DNA of 64,000 nt from Bifidobacterium sp. ESL0790 (GTDB taxonomy: Bacteria; Actinomycetota; Actinomycetes; Actinomycetales; Bifidobacteriaceae). This document shows positions 25,825 through 34,700 of this stretch, one piece after another (positions within the stretch are counted from its first letter, which is position 1; each line of letters begins with the position of its first letter). The position numbers and the translations under genes were made by a program. The stretch covers positions 744,001 through 808,000 of the forward strand of contig NZ_CP113915.1 in NCBI RefSeq assembly GCF_029395435.1, written 5' to 3'. Under the pieces are notes generated by a model. The model worked only from the letters and a program-made list of their open reading frames with translations, searched no databases and had not been told where the DNA came from.

Positions 25825-27756
25825 ATGGCGGTACGTGGTGATATTCGAAATGTGGCGATCGTGGCTCACGTCGATCACGGCAAGACCACGCTGGTCAACG
25901 CGATGCTTCAGCAGTCGCACGTCTTCAGCGAACGCGAGGAGGTGCCGGACCGTGTGATGGACTCCAACGACCTGGAGCGCGAGAAGGGCATCACCATCCT
26001 CGCCAAGAACACCGCCGTGCAATACACCGGTCCGCTCGCCGCCAAGTACGGCCAGCCCGACGGTATCACCATCAACGTCATCGACACCCCCGGCCACGCC
26101 GATTTCGGCGGCGAGGTGGAGCGTGGCATCTCCATGGTCGACGGCGTCGTGCTGCTCGTCGACGCCTCCGAGGGCCCGCTGCCGCAGACCCGCTTCGTGC
26201 TGCGCAAGGCGCTCGAGGCCAAGCTGCCCGTGATCCTGTGCATCAACAAGGTCGACCGCCCCGACGCCCGTATCTCCGAGGTCGTCAGCGAGTCCACCGA
26301 CCTGCTGCTCGGCCTGGCGCAGGACGTCACGGAGGAGGGCGTGGACCTCGACCTCGACTCCCTGCTCGACCTGCCGGTCATCTACTGCGCGGCGAAGGCC
26401 GGTTACGCCTCCACCAACCAGCCCGCCGACGGCGGCCTGCCCGACAACGACAACCTCGAGCCGTTGTTCGACACCATCATCTCCAACATCCCCGCGCCGG
26501 AATACACGGAGGGCGCGCCCCTGCAGGCCCACGTCACCAACATCGACGCCTCCGACTACCTCGGCCGCCTCGGCCTGGTCCGCATCTACAACGGCAAGCT
26601 GCAGAAGGGCAAGCAGTACGGCCTCTCCCGCGTCGACGGCACCATCGAGAACTTCAAGCTCACCGAGATCCTGCGCACGCAGGGCCTTGACCGCAGCCCG
26701 GTCGAAGAGGCCGGCCCCGGCGACATCGTCGCTGTGGCGGGCGTCGGCGACATCATGATCGGCGAGACCATCGTCGATCCCAACGACCCCAAGCCGCTGC
26801 CGCTCATCCACGTCGACGACCCGGCCATCTCCATGACCTTCGGCGTCAACGACTCCCCGCTGGCCGGCCGCGAGGGCAAGGACCACAAGCTCACCGCCCG
26901 CATGATCAAGGACCGCCTCGACCGCGAGCTCATCGGCAACGTCTCCATCAAGGTGCTGCCCACCGATCGCCCCGACGCCTGGGAGGTCCAGGGCCGTGGC
27001 GAGCTGGCGCTGGCTATCCTCGCCGAGCAGATGCGCCGTGAGGGCTACGAGCTCACCGTCGGCCGCCCGCAGGTGGTCACCAAGACCATCGACGGCAAGC
27101 TCAACGAGCCTATGGAGGCCGACACCATCGACGTGCCCGAGGAATACATGGGCGCCGTCACCCAGCTCATGGCCGACCGCAAGGGCCGCATGGACTCCAT
27201 GACCAACCACGGCTCCGGCTGGGTGCGCATGCAGTTCACTGTCCCCTCGCGTGGCCTGATTGGCTTCCGCACCGCGCTGCTCACCTCCACGCGAGGCACC
27301 GGCATCTCCAGCTCCATCTCAGCGGGCTACGCCCCGTGGGCCGGCGAGATCACCACGCGCCAGAACGGCTCCATGGTCTCCGACCGCGCCGGCGTGGCCA
27401 CCCCTTACGCCATGCAGCGCCTGCAGGCCCGTGGCAACTTCTTCGTCGAGCCGCAGAGCCAGGTCTATGAGGGCCAGGTCGTCGGCATCAACAACAAGCC
27501 CGACGAGCTCGACGTCAACGTCACCTTGGCCAAACACATGACCAACATGCGTTCCGCCACCGCCGACGTGCTCGAGACCCTCACCCCGCCCATCAAGATG
27601 AGCCTGGAGGAGGCGCTTGACTTCGCCAACGAGGACGAGTGCGTCGAGGTGACCCCCGAGGCCATCCGCGTGCGCAAGGTCATCCTCGACCGCGACGAGT
27701 GGTACAAGTGGCACGCCCGCCAGCGTCGCCAGAACGGCAACAACAAGAAGAAGTAA
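25825..27756 (+). CDS. typA: Ribosome-associated GTPase TypA/BipA
   Basis: Translational GTPase of the EF-G class involved in 50S assembly and stress or cold adaptation. Its 643 residues contain G1 [14 protein letters not shown], the switch [11 protein letters not shown]3 [15 protein letters not shown]4 NKVDRPDAR, and G5 within [10 protein letters not shown]. Later come EF-G-like domains and the BipA-specific C-terminal domain ([52 protein letters not shown]). AGGAGAGGC precedes the ATG. Single-gene unit with a hairpin after its stop. Confidence 0.96.
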   Translation: MAVRGDIRNVAIVAHVDHGKTTLVNAMLQQSHVFSEREEVPDRVMDSNDLEREKGITILAKNTAVQYTGPLAAKYGQPDGITINVIDTPGHADFGGEVERGISMVDGVVLLVDASEGPLPQTRFVLRKALEAKLPVILCINKVDRPDARISEVVSESTDLLLGLAQDVTEEGVDLDLDSLLDLPVIYCAAKAGYASTNQPADGGLPDNDNLEPLFDTIISNIPAPEYTEGAPLQAHVTNIDASDYLGRLGLVRIYNGKLQKGKQYGLSRVDGTIENFKLTEILRTQGLDRSPVEEAGPGDIVAVAGVGDIMIGETIVDPNDPKPLPLIHVDDPAISMTFGVNDSPLAGREGKDHKLTARMIKDRLDRELIGNVSIKVLPTDRPDAWEVQGRGELALAILAEQMRREGYELTVGRPQVVTKTIDGKLNEPMEADTIDVPEEYMGAVTQLMADRKGRMDSMTNHGSGWVRMQFTVPSRGLIGFRTALLTSTRGTGISSSISAGYAPWAGEITTRQNGSMVSDRAGVATPYAMQRLQARGNFFVEPQSQVYEGQVVGINNKPDELDVNVTLAKHMTNMRSATADVLETLTPPIKMSLEEALDFANEDECVEVTPEAIRVRKVILDRDEWYKWHARQRRQNGNNKKK

Positions 27757-27779
27757 GCCGCCGTTTCACTAGGTTTCAT

Positions 27780-27823
27780 GAGAACGCCTTCCGAATCCTC
27801 CGTTGGTTCGGGAGGCGTTCTCG
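27780..27823 (+). terminator. Hairpin after typA
   Basis: Long stem GAGAACGCCTTCCGAA / TTCGGGAGGCGTTCTC about 25 bases after the typA stop. The T-run after it is weak, so it may act as an intrinsic terminator or an mRNA-stabilising 3' end. Confidence 0.7.
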
Positions 27824-28018
27824 TATCTCCGGTGGGAGGTTTTCGGGACATAGCCACGTCGGATTAGCGTCCGTTTTCCGCCGTTACCTTGCTTTGGTGG
27901 CACGAATCGGAGGGTTTGGATCTTGTTGTATCTGTTTTCTGCCATCGTTGGTTTGAATAATGGCGGATTTCAGGCGTTTGCCGCACCGGTTGACCGGCGG
28001 GTGGGGCATACTGGCACT

Positions 28019-28732
28019 ATGAATCCTCGCCCTGTCGAAACCGAACCCGCCCAAACCGGCGACGCCGCAGCCACTGCCGCCGCAGCCAGTGCCGTGAAGG
28101 CCGACCTGCCGTGGTCGTTCAGCCCGCACTTTGCGGTGCGGTGGCTGGTGTGCATCGTGGCCGGAATCATTGTGGGCATCATCGGCACGTTGGCGCACCG
28201 CATGGGTGCCGCGTACAACTTCCCTTACGGCCTGGTGCTGGCGCTACTGATCGTCGCGATCTCGACGTGGTCGGCCCGCGCGCGCAGCGGGGTGACCGGC
28301 TTGGCGCTGCACTTGATTGCGTCCTCGGCCACGGCGTGGCTGGTCGCGATGGGCTTCAGCGGCGATGTGCTCACACCCATCGGTTTCGGCGACGGCTCCT
28401 CGGTGCCATATTTCAGCGAGCATGTCGGTTATATGTGGCTGTTCGGCATGGTGATTGTGCAACTGGTGTTCCTCTTTTTGCCGCGCCAATGGTTCAGGAT
28501 GCCTGAGCAGAGTTCAAGTCGTCACAACGAGTTTGACGCCAATAATGGCAATTCGGGCGATGCAAATGACGCGCGATCATGGAATTCGGTGATTCGTGGG
28601 GATTCCCAGACTCAAAACGAGAATGTTAGGGATGCCGATTTGGTTTCGGCGCAGACCGGTGCCGTGCGGACACCTGATACGCGGCGGCAGGATGATGCCA
28701 AGGCTTCCGAGGCTGGAGATGAGGGGCGATGA
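28019..28732 (+). CDS. Hypothetical membrane protein, about four transmembrane helices
   Basis: Not recognised as a named family. Start chosen at the ATG at 28019 (MNPRPVETEPAQTG); a CATACT -10-like hexamer ends six bases before it, so the message may be leaderless. The longer frame from 27923 would put unlikely residues ahead of it. The protein of 237 residues has an Ala/Thr-rich N-terminus. Hydrophobic segments lie at about 40-60 (WLVCIVAGIIVGIIGTLAH), 65-80 (GLVLALLIVAIST), 90-105 and 125-145 (MWLFGMVIVQLVFLFL). A disordered Asn/Asp-rich tail of about 85 residues follows. It overlaps pheA by four bases (ATGA), suggesting coupled translation, but no link to aromatic amino acid synthesis is evident. 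Confidence 0.7.
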   Translation: MNPRPVETEPAQTGDAAATAAAASAVKADLPWSFSPHFAVRWLVCIVAGIIVGIIGTLAHRMGAAYNFPYGLVLALLIVAISTWSARARSGVTGLALHLIASSATAWLVAMGFSGDVLTPIGFGDGSSVPYFSEHVGYMWLFGMVIVQLVFLFLPRQWFRMPEQSSSRHNEFDANNGNSGDANDARSWNSVIRGDSQTQNENVRDADLVSAQTGAVRTPDTRRQDDAKASEAGDEGR

Positions 28733-29811
28733 GCTTGAATACCAACACGAACAAGACATCTCAAGATGATATTGACGGCGAAGCGAGCACGCTCTACTTT
28801 TTGGGGCCGATAGGCTCGTTCACCCACCAGGCCGCGGTGCTGGCGGCCAACGCCATCGCCGAGCGGCGGCATGGCGAGACGATGGACCTTGTGCCGTGCG
28901 ACGACGTGCCGTCCATCATTGAGGCCGTCGAGGCCGGGCGAGGCTGGGGCGTCATCGCCTGGGAGAACAACGTCGAGGGCTATGTGATGCCCAACCTCGA
29001 CGCGCTGATCGACGCCCATGACGCCGCCGGCGTGGGCCGGGTCGGCGTGGACGTGGCCTTCGACGCCTTCACCCGCGAGGGGAGCGGGGCGTTGCGTGAG
29101 GTCACCGCCCACCCGCATGGCCTCGCGCAATGCAAGGCGTTCATCAGGCGTCGTGGGCTGGAGGCGGTGCCGGCCTCCTCGAACGCGGCCGCGTGCCGTG
29201 ACGTGAAGGCCGGTCAGGTGGCGCTTGGCCCATCCATCTGCGGCTCCATCTATGGTTTGGAAACGCTTGAGCGCGGCGTGCAGGACTTCAAGGGCGCCCG
29301 CACCGATTTCCTCGTGGTCGCCCCGCGCGCCGACGCCGAGGCGATGTTCTCCGCCGACAAGACCCATGCCGACGGCGAGTTCGAGACCATCCTCACCGTC
29401 ATCCCACTGAGCACTGGCCCTGGCGTCGTCGCCCGTCTGCTTGACAAGGTACGTGACGAGGGGCTCAACATGACCAGCCTCATCTCCCGCCCGATCAAAG
29501 GTCACACCGGCACCTACGGCTTCGTCATCACCCTCGACGCCGCCCCCTGGCAGCCGAACTTCCACGACCTGCTGCGCTGGATCGTCGAACGGGGCGACTG
29601 GGTGAAGACGCTGGCCGTCTACCCACGCGTCGAACGGCCGAATCCGCCGGTCAACACGTGGATGCTGCCGCACGGGGGAGTCTGCTCCACGCGGATCTAT
29701 CCCGATGACGAACCTGTGGAAAGCGCCGATACCAAGGCGTCGCAAGAGACCACACACGATGATGGTGAGGCGTCGCGAAAGCAACATATGGAAAGGGAAC
29801 TGCTGTGGTGA
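28729..29811 (+). CDS. pheA: Prephenate dehydratase
   Basis: Converts prephenate to phenylpyruvate in phenylalanine synthesis. The catalytic domain starts YFLGPIGSFTHQAAVLA, with VIAWENNVEGYV and the dehydratase signature ARTDFLVVAP. An ACT regulatory domain follows (TILTVIPLSTGPGVVARLLDKVRDEGLNMTSLISRP, GTYGFVITLD), the site of phenylalanine feedback in the family. A 20-residue polar leader precedes the domain and about 55 variable residues follow it. Translationally coupled to both neighbours, it makes a phe/tyr pair with the next gene. No chorismate mutase domain is fused. Confidence 0.93.
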   Translation: MSLNTNTNKTSQDDIDGEASTLYFLGPIGSFTHQAAVLAANAIAERRHGETMDLVPCDDVPSIIEAVEAGRGWGVIAWENNVEGYVMPNLDALIDAHDAAGVGRVGVDVAFDAFTREGSGALREVTAHPHGLAQCKAFIRRRGLEAVPASSNAAACRDVKAGQVALGPSICGSIYGLETLERGVQDFKGARTDFLVVAPRADAEAMFSADKTHADGEFETILTVIPLSTGPGVVARLLDKVRDEGLNMTSLISRPIKGHTGTYGFVITLDAAPWQPNFHDLLRWIVERGDWVKTLAVYPRVERPNPPVNTWMLPHGGVCSTRIYPDDEPVESADTKASQETTHDDGEASRKQHMERELLW

Positions 29812-30800
29812 ACACGATTGGCATCGTCGGATTGGGGCTGATCGGCGGGTCGCTCGCCCGGCGCCTGGTAGGTCGCGGATGCAGGGTCGTCGCGTGGAAC
29901 CACAGGCCGCACCCCTACGCCGACGCCCGGCGCGACGGCATCGAATGCGTCGACACCTTGGCGCAGCTCGCCCAAGAGCGTCCCGACATCATCATGCTGT
30001 GCAACCCGCTGCGGGCCATGCCGCAGGTGCTTGCCGATTTGAAAGACGTCATCGACCGCGACGCCACCACGTTGAGCGACGTGGGCAGCGTCAAGGCCAT
30101 GGTGCGTTCGCAGGTCGCCGACGCCGGCCTTGCGGATTGCTACGTGGGCGCACACCCCATGGCAGGCACCGAGCTCTCCGGGTTCTCGGCCAGCGACCCC
30201 GGCCTCTACGATGGCGCGCTGTGGGCCATCACCGTCGACGAACACACCAATTACCAACGCTTCCTCGCCGTCGCGAACCTGATTACCGAGCAGGTCGGCA
30301 ACCGCGCCATCGTGCTCGACGACGCCACCCACGACCGTGCCGCCGCGATGATCTCGCACATGCCCCACGCCGTCTCCACCGCGCTGATTGGCGAGCTGAG
30401 CGCCAGCCCCGACCGCAACATCGCCGCCGCGCTCGCCGCCGGCAGTTGGCGCGACATGACCCGCGTGGCCTTGACCGACCCGGAGCGCACGCGCGCGATG
30501 ATCGAGGAGGATGCCAGCAACGTGGAGAGCCTGCTGCGTGAGCTGTCGGGCCGTCTACTCGCTTTCGCCGACGATCTGCACCGTGGCGACGACGAGGCCA
30601 TGACCCGCTTCTTCGCCGAGGGCCAGCCGTTCCGCGACTATAAGAGCCGGGGCGCCGTGAACGATGCCGAGCCGTTTGCGCTCGATATCGATGAGGCCGG
30701 TTGGCAGGGGGAGTTGCTTGAGTCCGCCCGTCGCGGCGAGCACATCATCCGCTTCACCGCGCCGAGGCAGGTGTTGGTTGAGGTTCGTTCGGCGTTGTAG
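29808..30800 (+). CDS. tyrA: Prephenate (arogenate) dehydrogenase
   Basis: NAD(P)-dependent oxidative decarboxylation of prephenate or arogenate in tyrosine synthesis. It opens with the Rossmann motif IGIVGLGLIGGSLARRL. LSDVGSVKAMV and GAHPMAGTELSGFSASDPGLYDGALWAIT, containing the catalytic His, follow, and then the helical dimerisation domain (ATHDRAAAMISHMPHAVSTALI). GTG at 29808 overlaps the pheA stop as GTGA; a GTG at 29805 is equally in frame, with AAAGGGA upstream. The C-terminal 60 residues are variable. Substrate preference between prephenate and arogenate cannot be read from sequence. Confidence 0.92.
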   Translation: MNTIGIVGLGLIGGSLARRLVGRGCRVVAWNHRPHPYADARRDGIECVDTLAQLAQERPDIIMLCNPLRAMPQVLADLKDVIDRDATTLSDVGSVKAMVRSQVADAGLADCYVGAHPMAGTELSGFSASDPGLYDGALWAITVDEHTNYQRFLAVANLITEQVGNRAIVLDDATHDRAAAMISHMPHAVSTALIGELSASPDRNIAAALAAGSWRDMTRVALTDPERTRAMIEEDASNVESLLRELSGRLLAFADDLHRGDDEAMTRFFAEGQPFRDYKSRGAVNDAEPFALDIDEAGWQGELLESARRGEHIIRFTAPRQVLVEVRSAL

Positions 30801-30909
30801 GCGCTTTCAGGCATGTGGCCACTTTCGGATGATGATTGCTGCTTGATTACTGGATAGGTGTGTCTTTCGCTGCCTTCCATTTGTCGGGAAAGTATGCTTG
30901 CTATATGTG

Positions 30910-31206
30910 CTAAAGCGTTTTATCGCTGGTATCGCTGCCGTGCGCTTCGCTGTTGCGCGCCACCCTGCCGCGACGCTCGGGAATCGGTTTCAACGCCACG
31001 ATGTGGTCGCGGGTGATCTCGACCTCCTGCGCGGGCCTGGAGCCGTTGGCCGCCGGGTCGCGCGTGATGGCGAGTGTCTCGCCGTCCCACGAGCGCACAT
31101 GCCCGATGTAGTCGCGGTACTGTTGCCGCCCGGTGCGTGGGTCCACACCGTCGAGCGTGCGCACCATCAGGCGCGCGCCTTGGGGAATCGTCGCTGGCAA
31201 AGGCAT
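30910..31206 (-). CDS. Small SH3-like domain protein (DUF6725-like)
   Basis: A 98-residue protein. Start at ATG 31206 because GAGGAGGG lies just upstream on the minus strand; the open frame continues to 31308, but without such support. The sequence (ARLMVRTLDGVDPRTGRQQYRDYIGHV, WDGETLAITRDPAANG, VEITRDHIVALKPIPERR) resembles the beta-barrel SH3-like domain that sits in front of some actinobacterial GNAT acetyltransferases, where the IVALKPIPERR ending is characteristic. Here it stands alone with no acetyltransferase domain. Function unknown. It lies between tyrA and xerC on the opposite strand. Confidence 0.7.
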   Translation of the reverse strand: MPLPATIPQGARLMVRTLDGVDPRTGRQQYRDYIGHVRSWDGETLAITRDPAANGSRPAQEVEITRDHIVALKPIPERRGRVARNSEAHGSDTSDKTL

Positions 31207-31410
31207 GGACCCTCCTCGCTTGTCGGTCATCTCAGTGGTCACGTCCCAATCTATGCCGCCTCGCCGAAATCGCGCGAATCCGAATGCCCCAATCCTAAAC
31301 GTCCTCACGTTTGAAAGCGGCGTCGCGATAGTGGTGCCATGACGGCCGTAGAATGACGGATATATTGTATAGATACATTCGAGATCAACAAGGCAACGGG
31401 GGGAGGCGCC

Positions 31411-32409
31411 ATGCGATTCGATAGCCAGATCGATGATTTCATCGCCTATCTCAAAGCGAACCGCGGGCTGAGCGACAACACCATGAAGGCCTACCGTTCC
31501 GACCTCGAGGCCTGCCTCGGCCTGCTCGACTCACGCGGCGTCACCGACCTCGACGCCGTCACCCTGCAGATGCTGCGCTCGTGGATGGCCCACGAGTCCG
31601 CCGGCCACGCCCGCAGCAGCATGGCGCGCAAAACCGTCGCCGTGCGCAATTTCTTCGCCTGGGCCCACGACCACGACCTCATCCACGCCAATCCGGCGGC
31701 CACGCTCATGACCCCGAAGATCCCCGAGAACCTGCCGACCGTGCTCAGCGAGCGCCAGGCCGAGCAATTGATGGAGACGGTCGACGAGGACTGCGAGCCC
31801 GTCAAGTCGAAATCAGGGGCAAACAAGAAGACGACAAACGAGGCAGTCACGACCACTCCGAAGGCCACAAACTCCGAGACGGCCGCGAAAGCCCGCCAAA
31901 CCCACGCGCTGGCCCTGCGCGACGCCGCCATGGTGGAGCTGCTCTACGCCACCGGCATCCGCGTCGCCGAGCTCACGGGCCTCGACGTGGCCGACATAGA
32001 GCCGTCCAACCGCACCATCCGCGTGACCGGCAAGGGCGACAAGCAGCGCGTCGTGCCCTTTGGCGCCCCGGCCGCCGAAGCGCTAGAGCAGTGGGTTGGC
32101 GAGGGTCGCCCGGAGTTCGAGAACAAGAAATCCGCCGACGCGCTCTTCCTGGGCGTGCGGGGCAAGCGCGTCGACCAGCGCGTCGTGCGCGAGGTCGTCC
32201 ATGGCAAGGCCGCCGAGGCCGGGGTGCCCGATATCGGTCCGCACGCTTTGCGCCACAGCGCCGCCACCCATCTGCTCGACGGGGGAGCCGACCTGCGCGA
32301 GGTCCAGGAGATGCTCGGCCACTCCTCGCTCAAGACCACCCAGCGCTATACGCACGTCTCCATCGAGCAGATTAAGAAGCGCTACCGCCAGGCCTTCCCG
32401 CGCGCCTGA
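31411..32409 (+). CDS. xerC: Tyrosine recombinase XerC
   Basis: Partner of XerD in resolving chromosome dimers at dif. It has an N-terminal core-binding domain, then the catalytic residues R184, K208, H278, R281, H304 and Y313 (ATGIRVAELTGL, PHALRHSAATHL, LGHSSLKTTQRYTHV). It is longer than typical XerC (332 against about 300). The excess is a Lys/Thr/Ala-rich insertion at about residues 131-165, located in the linker before the catalytic Arg. Stand-alone gene followed by a 270-base gap leading to the oligopeptide transporter. Confidence 0.9.
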   Translation: MRFDSQIDDFIAYLKANRGLSDNTMKAYRSDLEACLGLLDSRGVTDLDAVTLQMLRSWMAHESAGHARSSMARKTVAVRNFFAWAHDHDLIHANPAATLMTPKIPENLPTVLSERQAEQLMETVDEDCEPVKSKSGANKKTTNEAVTTTPKATNSETAAKARQTHALALRDAAMVELLYATGIRVAELTGLDVADIEPSNRTIRVTGKGDKQRVVPFGAPAAEALEQWVGEGRPEFENKKSADALFLGVRGKRVDQRVVREVVHGKAAEAGVPDIGPHALRHSAATHLLDGGADLREVQEMLGHSSLKTTQRYTHVSIEQIKKRYRQAFPRA

Positions 32410-32604
32410 ATAGGCAATAGCGGTCACAATAACCTGTTCTCGCATAATGCTTCTTATCCCTTCAAATGTCGCAGATACACGACAGTTCTGAGACCTGCCG
32501 ATAAAATTAGACAAATCATAATGAACTGTCCACCTATCGGGCGATTTCCGTGAAAAGGTTTGCATAACCAAAGCCCCTGAGCGAGAATGGGAACATCAGC
32601 AAGG

Positions 32605-32632
32605 AAGTTGGCCATTTCAGCCAACTTTTTTT
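32605..32632 (+). terminator. Intrinsic terminator or attenuator upstream of the first oppA
   Basis: AAGTTGGC / GCCAACTT stem with a seven-base loop, then a run of seven Ts. It stands about 195 bases after xerC and only 50 bases before the first oppA start. It may simply end xerC transcripts, or act as an attenuator for a promoter near 32510-32520 (CATAAT). Confidence 0.75.
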
Positions 32633-32681
32633 GTTTGAGACGCGGCTCATACCACGTAAACCTATGAATAGGAGAAATCTT

Positions 32682-34319
32682 ATGAAGAAGAAAGCTCTGG
32701 CCCTGGCGGCGATCGCCTGCTCGGCGGCCATGCTTCTCAGCGCCTGCGGCGCGTCCGGCTCCTCGTCGAGCTCATCGTCCAACGGCGGCAACGTCATTTC
32801 GGTCTTCGACACCGAACCCCAGAATCCGCTGATCCCCGGCAACACCAACGAGACCGGCGGCGGCATCGTCCTGCGCGCCCTGTTCTCGCAGCTGGTCCGC
32901 TTCGACGTCAAGGGCAATCCGGTCATGGACCAGGCCCAGTCCATCACCCCCGACGCCAATGGCACCCAATACACCATCAAGCTCAAGCCCGGTCTCAAGT
33001 TCAGCGACGGCACCCCGATCGAGGCCCAGAGCTACACGAAGGCCTGGAGCTATATCGCCAACGCGAAGAACGCGCAGAAGTGCTCCTCATTCTTCAAGAC
33101 CATCAAGGGCTACGATGACCTGCAGGCCAAGACGCTCAACGGCGACGAGCAGCTTTCCGGCCTCAAGGTGGTCGACGAGAACACCTTCACCGTCGACCTG
33201 AATTCCCCCGACTCCACCTTCCCGATCAAGGTGGGCTACTCCGCCTTCGCCCCGCTGCCCGAGTCGTTCTACAAGGACGTCAAGGCCTTCGGCAATAACC
33301 CGGTGGGCAACGGCCCCTACAAGATGTCCTCGTGGAACCACAACCAGGACATCAAGGTCGTCAAGAACCCGCACTACACGGGCAAGGACAAGCCGAAGAA
33401 CGACGGCGTGGACTTCAAGATCTACACCAAGGTCAGCGCCGCCTACGCCGACGTGCAGGCCGGCAACCTCGACGTGATCAACACCGTGCCGCAGGAGGAC
33501 ACCAAGACCTTCCAGAAGGAATCGAGCCTGCAGGCCTTCAACGAGCCCGGCTCCTCCATCCAGCAGTTCACCATCCCCTCGGACCTGCCGCATTACCAGG
33601 TCGGCACCGAGGAGGGCACGCTGCGCCGCCAGGCCATCTCCATGGCCATCGACCGTCAGAGCATCGTCAAGAAGGTGCTCAACGGCGTCGGCGCCCCCGC
33701 CAAGGACTTCACCGCCCCGGTGATCCCCGGCTATTCCGACCACATCAAGGGCAACGAGAACCTCAGCTACAACCCGAAGAAGGCCAAGGAGCTGTGGGCC
33801 AAGGCCAACGCCATCTCCAAGGACACCGACCAGCTCACCCTCGCCTACAACTCCGACGGCGACGCCAAGCCGGTCTTCGACGCCGTGGTCAACTCCATCA
33901 ACAACGCTCTGGGCTCCAAGGTGGCCGCCACCAACCCGATGCCCACCTTCCAGCAGTTCCGTGACGCGATCACCGACCGCAAGATCAAGGGCGGCTTCCG
34001 CTCCGGCTGGATGCCCGACTATCCCTCGGCCGAGAACTTCCTGGCCCAGAACTTCGCGTCGAGCGCGGCCAATGGCAACGGCTCCAACGACGGCGACTAC
34101 AAGAACCCGAAGTTCGACGCCCTGCTCCAGCAGGCCTACGCCGCCAAGTCCACCGACGAGGCGAACCAGCTCTACCAGCAGGCCCAGGAGGTCCTTCTGA
34201 ACGACCTGCCGGCCATCCCGCTCTACTACATGGCCAACGACGGCGTCGCGGCCAAGGGCGTGAAGGGCTTCCAGATCGACTGGCAGACCTATCCGACCTT
34301 CGTGCAGATGCACAAGTGA
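32682..34319 (+). CDS. oppA: Oligopeptide ABC transporter substrate-binding lipoprotein, paralogue 1
   Basis: Extracytoplasmic receptor for peptides, family SBP_bac_5. A lipoprotein signal peptide starts at ATG 32682 (AGGAG upstream): MKKKALALAAIACSAAMLLSAC, lipid-attached Cys22, then a Ser-rich spacer. The receptor fold has FDTEPQNPLIPGNTNETGG, TYTKAWSY-like SYTKAWSYIANAKN, VGYSAFAPLPESFYKD and VGNGPYKMSSW, with FRSGWMPDYPSAENFLAQ near the C-terminus. The 545-residue length is typical. A closely related paralogue follows at 34701, so this is a tandem duplication. A Rho-independent terminator separates the two. Confidence 0.93.
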   Translation: MKKKALALAAIACSAAMLLSACGASGSSSSSSSNGGNVISVFDTEPQNPLIPGNTNETGGGIVLRALFSQLVRFDVKGNPVMDQAQSITPDANGTQYTIKLKPGLKFSDGTPIEAQSYTKAWSYIANAKNAQKCSSFFKTIKGYDDLQAKTLNGDEQLSGLKVVDENTFTVDLNSPDSTFPIKVGYSAFAPLPESFYKDVKAFGNNPVGNGPYKMSSWNHNQDIKVVKNPHYTGKDKPKNDGVDFKIYTKVSAAYADVQAGNLDVINTVPQEDTKTFQKESSLQAFNEPGSSIQQFTIPSDLPHYQVGTEEGTLRRQAISMAIDRQSIVKKVLNGVGAPAKDFTAPVIPGYSDHIKGNENLSYNPKKAKELWAKANAISKDTDQLTLAYNSDGDAKPVFDAVVNSINNALGSKVAATNPMPTFQQFRDAITDRKIKGGFRSGWMPDYPSAENFLAQNFASSAANGNGSNDGDYKNPKFDALLQQAYAAKSTDEANQLYQQAQEVLLNDLPAIPLYYMANDGVAAKGVKGFQIDWQTYPTFVQMHK

Positions 34320-34397
34320 TCGGCCGGATTCGCGCCTGACACGTCAGGCGGATGGCTCCGGGGCGGCATGAGGCCCTGGAGCCGTTCGCTTTGAGAT

Positions 34398-34436
34398 AAA
34401 AAGGGAGTGCATGCTTCGGTGTGCGCTCCTTTTTTC
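34398..34436 (+). terminator. Terminator between the two oppA paralogues
   Basis: Stem GGGAGTGCATGC / GTGTGCGCTCC with a short loop, preceded by As and followed by TTTTTT. It would uncouple expression of the first paralogue from the rest. Confidence 0.8.
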
Positions 34437-34700
34437 ATGCCGTTTTGCCTTCTTCGAGTTATTCATAAAGTCATTTTCGAGGAGTCTTCGTTTCCCAAGT
34501 TTTTCTGTATTGCGTTTAGGCACTAACACGCGAAAAGTCCACATAGTGTTCATTTACGGGCACCGGTGGCGCTTATGCGCTTCAATGACTATTCACGGTC
34601 CGTGCGCAGGTGGCCGCGGGGTGCCCCGATCAGCTCATCGGGCTTTCAGGGTAGTCTGGAAAGCGCATATCATGCGAAAACATGCAAGAAGGGCAGATAG

